Part shown: positions 42,345-50,498 of the stretch, piece after piece
Numbering within the stretch: the first letter of the stretch is position 1
How the letters are laid out: the number at the start of each line of letters is the position of its first letter
Translations under genes and position numbers: made by a program
Assembly (NCBI RefSeq): GCF_900109655.1
Contig: NZ_FOAT01000009.1
Coordinates: forward strand, 91,799-155,798
Reading direction: 5' to 3'
DNA: 64,000 nt
Source of the DNA: Hominimerdicola alba
Lineage (GTDB): Bacteria; Bacillota; Clostridia; Oscillospirales; Ruminococcaceae
The notes under the pieces: model-generated
Database searches by the model: none
What the model saw: only the letters and a program-made list of their open reading frames with translations
What the model was told of the DNA's origin: nothing

Positions 42345-44282
42345 ATGGAGAAGAGAAAAACCATCTGCCTTATAACAGGTATGCCTGAAACGATGCACGT
42401 AAGGCGTGTAGCAAAGGGCGTTTTCGGACAATGCGATAAGTACGGCTACAATGTAGCAGTGTTTGCTTCAATGTCTCATTTTCTGTTTTTTATCGAGGAG
42501 CACGCCAAAGGCGAAAACAATATCTATTCTCTGCCGAATTTCAAGCTGTTTGACGGTGTTATCATCGATACTGTAACACTTTCTTCTGACAGCACAGGAA
42601 AGGTAATAGAAACTGTCAGCCGCAGGATAAAGGAATGCGGTGATATACCTGTTGTATCTCTTGGTATGCCATATGGAGATTATCACACTATCAGCGGATA
42701 CAATGAAGATATACTCCGCGAGATGTGCCGCCATGTGGTGAATGTTCACGGCAAGCGTGATATATGTATTCTGACAGGTATGAAAGGTCATCCCGAAGCC
42801 GAGGAACGTCTGGCGGTATTTGTTGATGAGCTTGAAAAGCTTGGTATAGAGCTTGATGAAGATCATAAGATCTACGGAGATTTCTGGTACAACAGTGGTA
42901 TCGCTCTGGCTAAAGAGATAGTTGAGGGCAAGCGTCCGATGTACGAAGCTGTTATAACCGCAGGCGACTACATGGGACTTGGACTTATTGAGGAACTTAC
43001 CAGGCACGGTATAAGAGTGCCCGAGGATATGATCGTACTGGGATTTGATGCCACCGATGAAGCTATGCTGTCGGAGATAACACTGACTTCATTTGAAACC
43101 AACTATACAAAGACAGCGGCAGACGCTGTCGACTATCTGCGCCAAAAGATAGAACCCGATGGGGATATCGAGCCTTTCGTACCGGATATCCGGAATCTAT
43201 GCCACAAAGGTATGAGCTGTGGATGTCAACCCGATATAACACGGTCAGCCAGAACTTTCAGAGATTCACTTTACTACGTATACCACAATTATTCTTCTGA
43301 AGATACTTACAATAATATCGACATAGGTATGCTGATGGAAAGCTATGCATCAGAAACACTTACCGCTTCTGCCACACCCGAGGAATGTCTGAAAAACATA
43401 TTTGGCAAAATATATCTGCTGCTACCCTTTGTTAATTTCAGGCTTTGCCTGCGTGAGGACTGGCTGAGCTATGATAAATATCTGAAAGAGGGCTACCCCG
43501 ACAAGATGCTGGTAGCGGTAGCTGATTCAACTGTGGGCGGATTAAAATTCGCAAACGCTGACGATGCATTCACCATAGATACCAGCGAAATGATACCCGA
43601 ACTGAATGAGTACACCGAAAAGCCCTGTGTGTTCTATTTTGCGGCAGTGCATTTCGGTGACAATACTCTGGGATATGCTGTGCTGCAAAGAGAGCTTTCA
43701 GACAGACATCTGCTGAATCTTGTGTTCCGTAACTGGCTGAGACTTGTGAACAATTCTCTTGAAATGGCAAGGGCAAAGAACAGATACGTTCAGCTTTCAA
43801 TAGTTGACAATATGACGGGTCTTTACAACCGCCGCGGAATGTATGAGAAATTCAGCGATATGTTGAAGCACACAAATGAGGGCGACAGGCTGATGATATG
43901 CGTGATAGATATGGACGGTCTGAAATACATAAACGACACCTTCGGACACAGCGAGGGCGATGAGGCGATAATCACTATGAGCCGTGCAATCAAAAAACTG
44001 TGCGGCGACAAGGAAGTATCCGTCAGGGCAGGCGGCGATGAATTCGTTATAGTCGGGCTCGGTGCATATAATGATGACGAACCGAAAAAGCGTACAGAGC
44101 ATCTGGCAGATATACTCGAAAAAGTCAATTCAGGACTTGATAAGCCCTACCAATTGAACGCCAGCATCGGCTGTGTGCTGAGTGATGAAAACAGCTTTGA
44201 ATTTGAAAAGCTTCTTACCAAAGCAGATGAAGCGATGTACCGCTGCAAATCATCCCGCAGAAAAAACCGTACAACTCACTGA
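42345..44282 (+). CDS. LacI-type sugar-binding sensor fused to a GGDEF diguanylate cyclase
   Basis: 645 residues, no signal peptide or membrane helix. Residues about 5-295 have the periplasmic-binding-protein fold as found in LacI/GalR regulators: ICLITGMPETMHVRRVAKGV, FDGVIIDTV, VITAGDYMGLGLIEELTRHGIRVPEDMIVLGFD. The DNA-binding headpiece is missing. About 300-470 is a helical/GAF-like linker. The GGDEF domain follows DNMTGLYNRRGMYEKF, with intact GGDEF at 563-567; no RxxD inhibitory site is present. It should make cyclic-di-GMP in response to a small ligand, plausibly an intracellular sugar. It lies between cellulase genes and so could couple sugar uptake to cyclic-di-GMP. Confidence 0.9.
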   Translation: MEKRKTICLITGMPETMHVRRVAKGVFGQCDKYGYNVAVFASMSHFLFFIEEHAKGENNIYSLPNFKLFDGVIIDTVTLSSDSTGKVIETVSRRIKECGDIPVVSLGMPYGDYHTISGYNEDILREMCRHVVNVHGKRDICILTGMKGHPEAEERLAVFVDELEKLGIELDEDHKIYGDFWYNSGIALAKEIVEGKRPMYEAVITAGDYMGLGLIEELTRHGIRVPEDMIVLGFDATDEAMLSEITLTSFETNYTKTAADAVDYLRQKIEPDGDIEPFVPDIRNLCHKGMSCGCQPDITRSARTFRDSLYYVYHNYSSEDTYNNIDIGMLMESYASETLTASATPEECLKNIFGKIYLLLPFVNFRLCLREDWLSYDKYLKEGYPDKMLVAVADSTVGGLKFANADDAFTIDTSEMIPELNEYTEKPCVFYFAAVHFGDNTLGYAVLQRELSDRHLLNLVFRNWLRLVNNSLEMARAKNRYVQLSIVDNMTGLYNRRGMYEKFSDMLKHTNEGDRLMICVIDMDGLKYINDTFGHSEGDEAIITMSRAIKKLCGDKEVSVRAGGDEFVIVGLGAYNDDEPKKRTEHLADILEKVNSGLDKPYQLNASIGCVLSDENSFEFEKLLTKADEAMYRCKSSRRKNRTTH

Positions 44283-44290
44283 TAAAACAA

Positions 44291-44329
44291 AAAAAATCCG
44301 TCAGCTCGTAATGAACCGACGGATTTTTT
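44291..44329. terminator. Bidirectional terminator between the GGDEF gene and the GH5 gene
   Basis: AAAAAATCCGTC (44291-44302) and GACGGATTTTTT (44318-44329) pair perfectly, with A and T runs serving both convergent genes. Confidence 0.9.
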
Positions 44330-44352
44330 AATTATCAGCTTATTCAGCTAAA

Positions 44353-46401
44353 TTACTTGATAGTAACAGTGATGGCATTCTTGATTGGATCGGTTGTGTT
44401 CCACTTACCATTGACTCTTGCAGCAATTGCTACCTTGTAGGTCATGCCGGGAGTCAGATTCTTGGGAGTTAGATAGCTGTTGGTTGTGATGTTGGAAGTC
44501 TGAATCCTCCACTTACCTGCCAGATATACAGCGATACCGTACTTATCTGCACCCTCAACCTTATCCCAGATAAACTGTACCTGATGATACTGAGTGCTGT
44601 AATTAGCCTTAACGTTCTTGGGATAATCATCGCTGGGAGTTGACTGCTTGGGAGTTACAGTGATAGCATTGGAATAATCATTGGTCCAAGTATTGTTAAC
44701 TCTTGCAACGACAGCTACCTTGTAGTTTGTGCCAGAGGTCAGACCTGTCCAGTTGTAAGAAGTGCCTGTTGTTTCGGTGACCTGCTTCCAGGAGCCGTTA
44801 ACGTTCTGGTATACAGCATACTTGTCAGCATTGCTGATGGAATTCCAGCTGAGCTTAACGCTGCCTTCACCTGCTGTAGAAGAGATCTTGATGGTCTGAA
44901 CAACGGGTGTATCATTGTTGCCGCCATTACCATTAACTTTCTTACCGCCGTCAAGGTTACTGCCCTCGGTATTTGAATACTTGGAATAGAATTCGCCAAG
45001 GGAGATACCGTTCTTACCAAGTGCTACCTTGTGGTCAAGACCGATGTACTTACCGGTGGTAGATGTCTGCCAGAGTGCTTTCTCGAAGAGCTCATACTTA
45101 GGCTCGTTCCACTTGATAGTGGTACCGGTGCCTGCCATGAAACCGAGACCGTCCCAAAGTCCGCCTGTATCGCCGGAGTTAGTATTGAGGCACCAGAATG
45201 TGTGGTTGATGTGATGCTTGATCATGTAGTCACGGAGAAGAGTCATCCACTTCTGGTTCTCCTTGCCGTCCATATGACCGCCCCACTCACCGATAAGCTC
45301 AGGGCCTATTTCCTCGGCATTGATGTATGCCCATGTATCATACCAGTAATCATCAAGCAGAGTCTGCTCTGTGAAGTTCTTATCGAACCATGTCTGTGCG
45401 TAAACAGAAGGGCCGTAGTCATGAGGTGAGTAAACTATCTGTGATGTACCCTGCTTGGGAACGATAGGATACTCTCTTGCGCCGCGGAAGTTACCGCCCC
45501 ACCATGCGCCTATGTAAGGTGAGTTATCTCTTCTGTCAGGCATACCCCAGTAGTCGCCAGCCATAGCACCGCTCATGGACTGCTCAACGCCTTCAACGAG
45601 GATAAGTGCATTGGGGTTGACATCAAGGATAGCTTCTGCACACTTAGTAGCAGCGTAAGCCCAGTTGTTCTCATCGGTAGAGCCGTCCCACTTAGCAGCG
45701 TCAGCGCCTTCCTGACCCTTGCCGTGAGGCTCATTCTTGAGGTCATAAGCGATGAGGGTATCATCATTCTTGTACTTGTCAGCAAGCCATACCAGTGAAT
45801 CGATCCATACCTTTGTGGTAACGCCTGCCTTGCCGTACCAGAGGTTGTAGTTATGACCAGAGTTGTCAGTATGAGGGCTGTGTACATCGATGAATGCCTT
45901 GATACCGTACTTTTTGCACTTCTGCATCATGATATCGAATACTTCCATACTGTTCTTAGCAGTTTTGCCATCAGCCTCGCAGAAATCAGCATTGATGGTG
46001 TAAGCAGGGTCTGTATTGCATGAGAAGCTGCTTACAGGCATGGGCTTGCCGTTCATCCATGAAACAAGCAGCTCGGAAGAAACAGGGAAACGGATAACGT
46101 TGATACCGCGGTCTGCGATCTCTTTCAGACAGTCATCAGCGTCAGCGCTCCAGAGGTAGTGAGGACAAGCCTCGCTGCAGTTGAAACCAAACCAGTTTGC
46201 ACCTGTCAGCCATACTTCATTGCCGTATTTGTCATAAAGTCTGCTGCCCTTAGCGTGCAGCCAGTCGTCGTTGCAGTCATCTGCTACGGTAGCAGCTGAT
46301 GCAGTAGTTGTTCTGACTGCTGAAATGCCTGTAGCCGCACCTGAAACGGTGAGAGCAGCTATTGAAGCAAAAGCAGCCATCCTTCTGATTAAACTTTTCA
46401 T
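44353..46401 (-). CDS. Secreted GH5 endoglucanase with FN3 and CBM37
   Basis: 682 residues from ATG 46401 (GAGGGGA upstream); a longer frame to 46470 lacks a ribosome site. The signal peptide ends near residue 36 (TASAAT). The GH5 domain spans about 45-455: GINVIRFPVS, acid/base Glu224 in DLKNEPHG, nucleophile Glu372 in LIGEWGGHMDG. A glycine/asparagine linker leads to an FN3-like module (about 495-580) and the terminal CBM37 (about 595-682, YHQVQFIWDKVEGADKYGIA). It cuts internal beta-1,4-glucan bonds outside the cell, and CBM37 binds both polysaccharide and the R. albus cell surface in known cases. It has its own promoter. Confidence 0.94.
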   Translation of the reverse strand: MKSLIRRMAAFASIAALTVSGAATGISAVRTTTASAATVADDCNDDWLHAKGSRLYDKYGNEVWLTGANWFGFNCSEACPHYLWSADADDCLKEIADRGINVIRFPVSSELLVSWMNGKPMPVSSFSCNTDPAYTINADFCEADGKTAKNSMEVFDIMMQKCKKYGIKAFIDVHSPHTDNSGHNYNLWYGKAGVTTKVWIDSLVWLADKYKNDDTLIAYDLKNEPHGKGQEGADAAKWDGSTDENNWAYAATKCAEAILDVNPNALILVEGVEQSMSGAMAGDYWGMPDRRDNSPYIGAWWGGNFRGAREYPIVPKQGTSQIVYSPHDYGPSVYAQTWFDKNFTEQTLLDDYWYDTWAYINAEEIGPELIGEWGGHMDGKENQKWMTLLRDYMIKHHINHTFWCLNTNSGDTGGLWDGLGFMAGTGTTIKWNEPKYELFEKALWQTSTTGKYIGLDHKVALGKNGISLGEFYSKYSNTEGSNLDGGKKVNGNGGNNDTPVVQTIKISSTAGEGSVKLSWNSISNADKYAVYQNVNGSWKQVTETTGTSYNWTGLTSGTNYKVAVVARVNNTWTNDYSNAITVTPKQSTPSDDYPKNVKANYSTQYHQVQFIWDKVEGADKYGIAVYLAGKWRIQTSNITTNSYLTPKNLTPGMTYKVAIAARVNGKWNTTDPIKNAITVTIK

Positions 46402-46460
46402 AAAATATTCCCCTCTCGTGATACCGAATGTTAATTTATTAAGGTATCTTACTATTTTTA

Positions 46461-46489
46461 ATTGTATCATCGTTACCGAAAAATGTCAA
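46461..46489 (-). promoter_or_regulatory. Promoter of the GH5 gene
   Basis: Minus strand TTGACA (46484-46489), 17-base spacer, TACAAT (46461-46466). The start codon is about 60 bases downstream. Confidence 0.75.
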
Positions 46490-46599
46490 TACCAATCTTG
46501 TAAAAACTGAACATAAAGACACGAAATCGATTAAACTTTTTGTTAATATATTATACGCTCCGTAATTTTAGAAAATTTATTGAATTTTTAAACAAAAAG

Positions 46600-46623
46600 C
46601 GGATGTACAAAGGTGCACATCCG
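46600..46623 (-). terminator. Terminator of the Bce-like ABC operon
   Basis: CGGATGT (46600-46606) pairs with ACATCCG (46617-46623), with further partial pairing inside. On the minus strand it is followed by CTTTTTGTTT. Confidence 0.78.
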
Positions 46624-46655
46624 TCTTATTGTTTTATAATATTTATCCGTTTTGT

Positions 46656-48674
46656 CTATCTTCTCTCTTTGACTATGCTCTTGCTGCTGAAGAATGTTAT
46701 GAGGAAATATCCGCCATAGATCATCAGGATTATCAGGGTGGTCACTGTCATGGACTGACCGATATTTTCCGTGCCGAATACTTCAAGCGTACGTGCCGCA
46801 AAACGCATACCGAATACGGAGTGCAGGCAGGCGAGCAGCAGGGGTATCAGGAAGAATATACCTGTCTGTCTCAGCAGGGACTTGCCAAGATCTTTCTCGT
46901 CAGCGCCGATCTTTCTGAGCATCTCGTATCTGCCCACACTGTCAACGCTCTCTGAGAGTTCTTTAAGTGCAAGCACTGCACCGCTGGCGATAAGGAACAC
47001 AAGTCCGATATAAAGACCTACGAATGTAGCTATGGCACCAATACCCACGGAAGCGGCTTTGATAGCTATCTTTGAATCACGTACGAAATAATTGCCCTCG
47101 GTATCGGTGGAAGCCGTTATCCTGTCATACTTTTCATTGACTGTCTTTTCGGCTGCTTCCTTATCTTCGGAAAGATAGTTTCCGATAAAGTATTCATTAT
47201 GAACACAGCTTTCGTCAACCACATCATCGGGAACGATTATTATACCAAAATTTGCTTTATTTGACGAAAGGGATATAAAGCCATCAACACAGCCGCTGTA
47301 CTGTGATCTCAGTGTTTTGCCGAATACGTTTATCTCATTACCCTTTTCAAGTGCGGTGTCACGCATTGCCTTCGCTGAACCGTAGTTGCATAAAACTATG
47401 AAACTGTCATCTTCCAGTTCAAGCTCTTCCCTGCCGTAGAGCCTCATAAGCGCATTGTAATCGCTGACCTTGACCAGATCCTCGGTTGAATCGAACATCA
47501 TATTCGGATACTGCGCCTTTATTTCTTCGGCTTTGTCACCGAGAGATCTTTCAAAGGTAAAGCCCTCATCGGTGTAGCCGTAAAAATGTGCATACTCACT
47601 GAAATCCGAGGTTATATCCTCACCTGCTTCTTTGTACATCGTTTCAAGGTCATCGGCTCTTTCGTCGCTGTAAATGAAAACACGCGCCTCGAAATCAGCG
47701 GGGCAAAGCTCCTTGATGTTTGAATTCATGGAATTTCTTATGGTGAAAGCAGCAGCCAGCATACAGATAGTAACGAAAAGCATCAGGCAGATAACTGTCA
47801 TGGACATTACCATGGTATTGACCTTACTGCTTATCTGTCGGAAGGTGAAACTGTTGAGACTGCGGTAGTACATACCCTTTACGGACATCACTGTACGCAG
47901 CAGCATACCCGATACCGACCAGAAGATGAAGAATGTGGATATGATGCCTGTTATCACGCTGCCAATGAATTTATCTTCGTTGAGGTCATTATAGCCCACT
48001 GTTACGTTGTAGTATGCAATACTCAGGGCTATGACTGCTGCTATGAATATCAACACGCAGACTATTGGTTTTTTCAGCTTTATCTGCTCTGAGCGTCTGC
48101 CCGACTGCATCAGGTCGATAAGCTTCATCTTTGTGATGACTATGCTGTTGAATACCATAACTACCAGATACATAACAGCAAAGTAAAGTATGGTCTTGAC
48201 TATTGCTTCGGTTGAAACATTGAACTTGTAGGCTGTCATATCAGCTTCAAAAAGGTTTGCCACCAGGGCACTCATCAGCTGTGAAAGTCCTATGCCCACC
48301 AGCAGACCCGCTGCCAGCGAACCAAGACCGATGATAACTGTTTCTATCAACAGCAGCCTTGATATACTGCCCTTGCTCATACCAAGGGTCATATACAGCG
48401 CGAACTCCCGCTTTCTTCTCTTCATCAGGAAACGGCTGGCATAAACTATCAGCAGACCCAGAACGCCTGCAACAAACACACTTATACCAGAAAGCACGGT
48501 TCTCAGAAGATCAACTACTTCATAGCTGCTGTCGTTTATCCTCATCATAGCAGCCTGTCCGCCAATGGCGTTGAAAACATAAAATACTGAAACGCCGATC
48601 ATCAGCGTGAAAAAGTATATCGCATAATCCCTCAGGCTTCTGCGGATATTGCTTACCGAAAGCTTAAAGAGCAT
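46656..48674 (-). CDS. BceB-like ABC transporter permease
   Basis: 672 residues. About ten helices: one at 18-38, a group between 55 and 310, and three near 540-660. One large extracellular domain (about 310-530) lies between the seventh and eighth helix, the defining BceB layout. In known systems this loop binds or senses cell-wall-active peptides such as bacitracin, and the permease signals to the linked kinase. The start overlaps the ATPase gene end by 11 bases. The kinase and regulator genes lie upstream on the same strand, separated by three small membrane protein genes. Confidence 0.9.
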   Translation of the reverse strand: MLFKLSVSNIRRSLRDYAIYFFTLMIGVSVFYVFNAIGGQAAMMRINDSSYEVVDLLRTVLSGISVFVAGVLGLLIVYASRFLMKRRKREFALYMTLGMSKGSISRLLLIETVIIGLGSLAAGLLVGIGLSQLMSALVANLFEADMTAYKFNVSTEAIVKTILYFAVMYLVVMVFNSIVITKMKLIDLMQSGRRSEQIKLKKPIVCVLIFIAAVIALSIAYYNVTVGYNDLNEDKFIGSVITGIISTFFIFWSVSGMLLRTVMSVKGMYYRSLNSFTFRQISSKVNTMVMSMTVICLMLFVTICMLAAAFTIRNSMNSNIKELCPADFEARVFIYSDERADDLETMYKEAGEDITSDFSEYAHFYGYTDEGFTFERSLGDKAEEIKAQYPNMMFDSTEDLVKVSDYNALMRLYGREELELEDDSFIVLCNYGSAKAMRDTALEKGNEINVFGKTLRSQYSGCVDGFISLSSNKANFGIIIVPDDVVDESCVHNEYFIGNYLSEDKEAAEKTVNEKYDRITASTDTEGNYFVRDSKIAIKAASVGIGAIATFVGLYIGLVFLIASGAVLALKELSESVDSVGRYEMLRKIGADEKDLGKSLLRQTGIFFLIPLLLACLHSVFGMRFAARTLEVFGTENIGQSMTVTTLIILMIYGGYFLITFFSSKSIVKERR

Positions 48675-49431
48675 CGCTCATGTCACCTCCCAGAAGAGTT
48701 ACTACATCGATTATCTTATCAAAGAACTGCCTGCGGGTATCAGCGCCGCGGCTTATCTCGTTGAATATCTTGCCGTCCTTGATGAAGATAACACGGCTGG
48801 CATAGCTTGCAGTGAAGCTGTCGTGAGTTACCATCATGATGGTTGTGCCGCACTCTGTATTCAGGTAGCGGAAACGCTCCAGCAGCATCTTAGCCGACTT
48901 TGAATCCAGCGCACCTGTAGGTTCGTCCGCAAGTACAAGCTTGGGTGAAGTAACTATGGCACGTGCAGAAGCTACTCTCTGCTTCTGTCCGCCTGACATC
49001 TGATAGGGGTACTTTTTCAGCACCTCGGTGATTCCCAGCTGTTCAGCAACTGTCTTGACTGCCTCGTCAATTTCCTTGACAGGCTTTTTCTGTATCGAAA
49101 GTGCCAGTGCGATATTCTCGTAAGCTGTCAGTGTATCCAGCAGGTTGAAATCCTGAAAGATGAATCCCAGCTTTTCGCGCCTGAACTTGTTCAGCTCCTT
49201 GCCCTTTATCTCGGTGATATCGCTGTTCTCCAGATATATATGACCCGCAGTAACGCGGTCGATGGTGGAGATGCAGTTGAGCAGCGTGGTCTTACCGCTT
49301 CCCGAAGCTCCCATTATAGCAACGAACTCGCCCTTTGATACCCCTAAGGATATATCGTCTATCGCCTTGGTAAGGCTCGACTTGCTGCCGTAGTATTTTT
49401 CAATGTTTTCGATCTTGAGTAACTGTTCCAT
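48664..49431 (-). CDS. BceA-like ABC transporter ATPase
   Basis: About 255 residues with GASGSGKTT (Walker A), FQDFNLLD (Q-loop), MSGGQKQRVASARA (signature), VLADEPTGALDS (Walker B) and VTHDSF (switch). The sequence is characteristic of BceA/YxdL-type peptide-resistance transporters. ATG 49431 is preferred to a TTG six bases upstream. It follows the small membrane gene at 49479-49670 by 47 bases with no separate promoter that I trust, so both probably share the BceR-box promoter at 49730-49794. Confidence 0.92.
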   Translation of the reverse strand: MEQLLKIENIEKYYGSKSSLTKAIDDISLGVSKGEFVAIMGASGSGKTTLLNCISTIDRVTAGHIYLENSDITEIKGKELNKFRREKLGFIFQDFNLLDTLTAYENIALALSIQKKPVKEIDEAVKTVAEQLGITEVLKKYPYQMSGGQKQRVASARAIVTSPKLVLADEPTGALDSKSAKMLLERFRYLNTECGTTIMMVTHDSFTASYASRVIFIKDGKIFNEISRGADTRRQFFDKIIDVVTLLGGDMSDAL

Positions 49432-49478
49432 ATCCAACTCTCTTTTCCTTTGTAGTATTTTTTATATCAAGGTCTTTC

Positions 49479-49670
49479 TTAAATGAACTGCTCCGATCTC
49501 TTTGTGAGATATACGGAATATGCATATGAATAGCCAAGTGTGCTTGCTGCAAGTATCGCCATACCCGGAATGTCCAGATTTCTGATTGCAACGAAGTGCA
49601 TTATCACGCCTGCTGTTACTGCCATCATCATCAGTGTACATATCACCAGTGTCATCTTTGCAAATTTCAT
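49479..49670 (-). CDS. Small two-helix membrane protein A of the Bce locus
   Basis: 63 residues: helix about 6-27, short loop RNLDIPG, helix about 34-55, basic end. AAGGTGAT precedes the ATG. It is the last of three tandem small genes, each behind a BceR-type box. It is the most diverged of the three in sequence but has the same topology and length. Function unknown; it immediately precedes the ABC transporter genes, so it may be a subunit, a sensor helper or a self-protection peptide. Confidence 0.75.
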   Translation of the reverse strand: MKFAKMTLVICTLMMMAVTAGVIMHFVAIRNLDIPGMAILAASTLGYSYAYSVYLTKRSEQFI

Positions 49671-49729
49671 TTTGGATCACCTTAACCTTTTCATATTCTT
49701 TGTGGGGTCCAGCCCCTTACTGTATCTTT

Positions 49730-49794
49730 ATTATATCATACGTCTTGCTGTCTGTCGTTTTTTCTATCTTACTTTACATTACAGTTTTGTAATG
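49730..49794 (-). promoter_or_regulatory. BceR-type box and promoter of small gene A (and the ABC genes)
   Basis: Palindrome CATTACAGTTTTGTAATG (49777-49794) contains TTACA-N4-TGTAA, the known BceR-type box. Exactly 18 bases downstream on the minus strand is ACGACA (49753-49758), then a 17-base spacer and TATAAT (49730-49735). The weak -35 fits an activator-dependent promoter. Confidence 0.85.
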
Positions 49795-49795
49795 T

Positions 49796-49987
49796 TTACT
49801 GCTTCTGCGCTTTTTTAGCTGACCTGTATTTTTCTTCCGTACAGCAGCAGATACAAGCGTTGCAGGCGATCAGTCCGCTGAGGGTAGTGTCCCAGAAACC
49901 TGTCTGTATGTAATTCACCATTGCGATTATAAAAAGTACCAGTGTTGTAACTGTGCTTATTATCAATGCTGTTCTTTCCTTTTTCAT
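49796..49987 (-). CDS. Small two-helix membrane protein B of the Bce locus
   Basis: 63 residues: helix about 7-27, loop NYIQTGFWDTTLSG, second helix about 36-50 with the cysteine run CNACICCC, then a basic tail. AAAGGAAG precedes the start. It is clearly homologous to protein C (NY-x3-x-F/W-D-x2-LxG-x-IA in the loop and second helix). Its stop is two bases from the box of the next cassette. Confidence 0.78.
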   Translation of the reverse strand: MKKERTALIISTVTTLVLFIIAMVNYIQTGFWDTTLSGLIACNACICCCTEEKYRSAKKAQKQ

Positions 49988-50043
49988 ATCTATCTTCCTT
50001 TCAGATGTCTCAGGTCACGGGGTGTTCCCCTTACTATGTCTAT

Positions 50044-50108
50044 ATTATATCATAGGTTTTGCTGTCTGTCGTTATTTTTATCTTACACTGCATTACAGTT
50101 CTGTAATG
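50044..50108 (-). promoter_or_regulatory. BceR-type box and promoter of small gene B
   Basis: Palindrome CATTACAGTTCTGTAATG (50091-50108) is a perfect inverted repeat with TTACA-N4-TGTAA. It is followed after 18 bases by ACGACA (50067-50072), a 17-base spacer and TATAAT (50044-50049). The box lies inside the last codons of gene C. Confidence 0.87.
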
Positions 50109-50307
50109 TTGCTTTCTCTTTGTCAGCCTCTTCGATCTCTTCTTTATACTTCTGTGAAGCGCAGCAGTAGATGCCTGTTCCGAAAGCTATCATGGTTCCG
50201 AGTGCGGGATCGAACACATCGGTGTGCGAGTAGTTTATCACCGCTATCAGAAACATTACTATTGTTACCAGTGCGCTTATCACCATTACTTTTCTTGTGT
50301 TCTCCAT
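50083..50307 (-). CDS. Small two-helix membrane protein C of the Bce locus
   Basis: 74 residues: helix about 7-27, loop NYSHTDVFDPALG, helix about 38-51 ending in CC, then a longer charged tail (YKEEIEEADKEK). GGGGAGAT precedes the start. It is a homologue of protein B. The last codons run through the BceR-type box of cassette B, so the extended C-terminus may be a by-product of the cassette junction. First gene after the kinase. Confidence 0.78.
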   Translation of the reverse strand: MENTRKVMVISALVTIVMFLIAVINYSHTDVFDPALGTMIAFGTGIYCCASQKYKEEIEEADKEKATLQNCNAV

Positions 50308-50367
50308 AATTTATCTCCCCTTCTTGAGTTATACTGTCCGTGGGGTCTTCCCCCTTGCTTTGATTAA

Positions 50368-50432
50368 AGTATAACACAAAAGGACAGTCGGGTCGATATT
50401 TTAATCTTACCTGACATTACAGTTTCGTAATG
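50368..50432 (-). promoter_or_regulatory. BceR-type box and promoter of small gene C
   Basis: CATTACAGTTTCGTAATG (50415-50432) carries TTACA-N4-CGTAA, one base off the box consensus. It is followed after 18 bases by TCGACC (50391-50396), a 17-base spacer and TATACT (50368-50373). Same geometry as the other two. Confidence 0.84.
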
Positions 50433-50498
50433 TTGCGGCATAAATACTCCCATATCCCGATAGCATATTTACACTGTCGGGATATGGGATAGTTTGGT

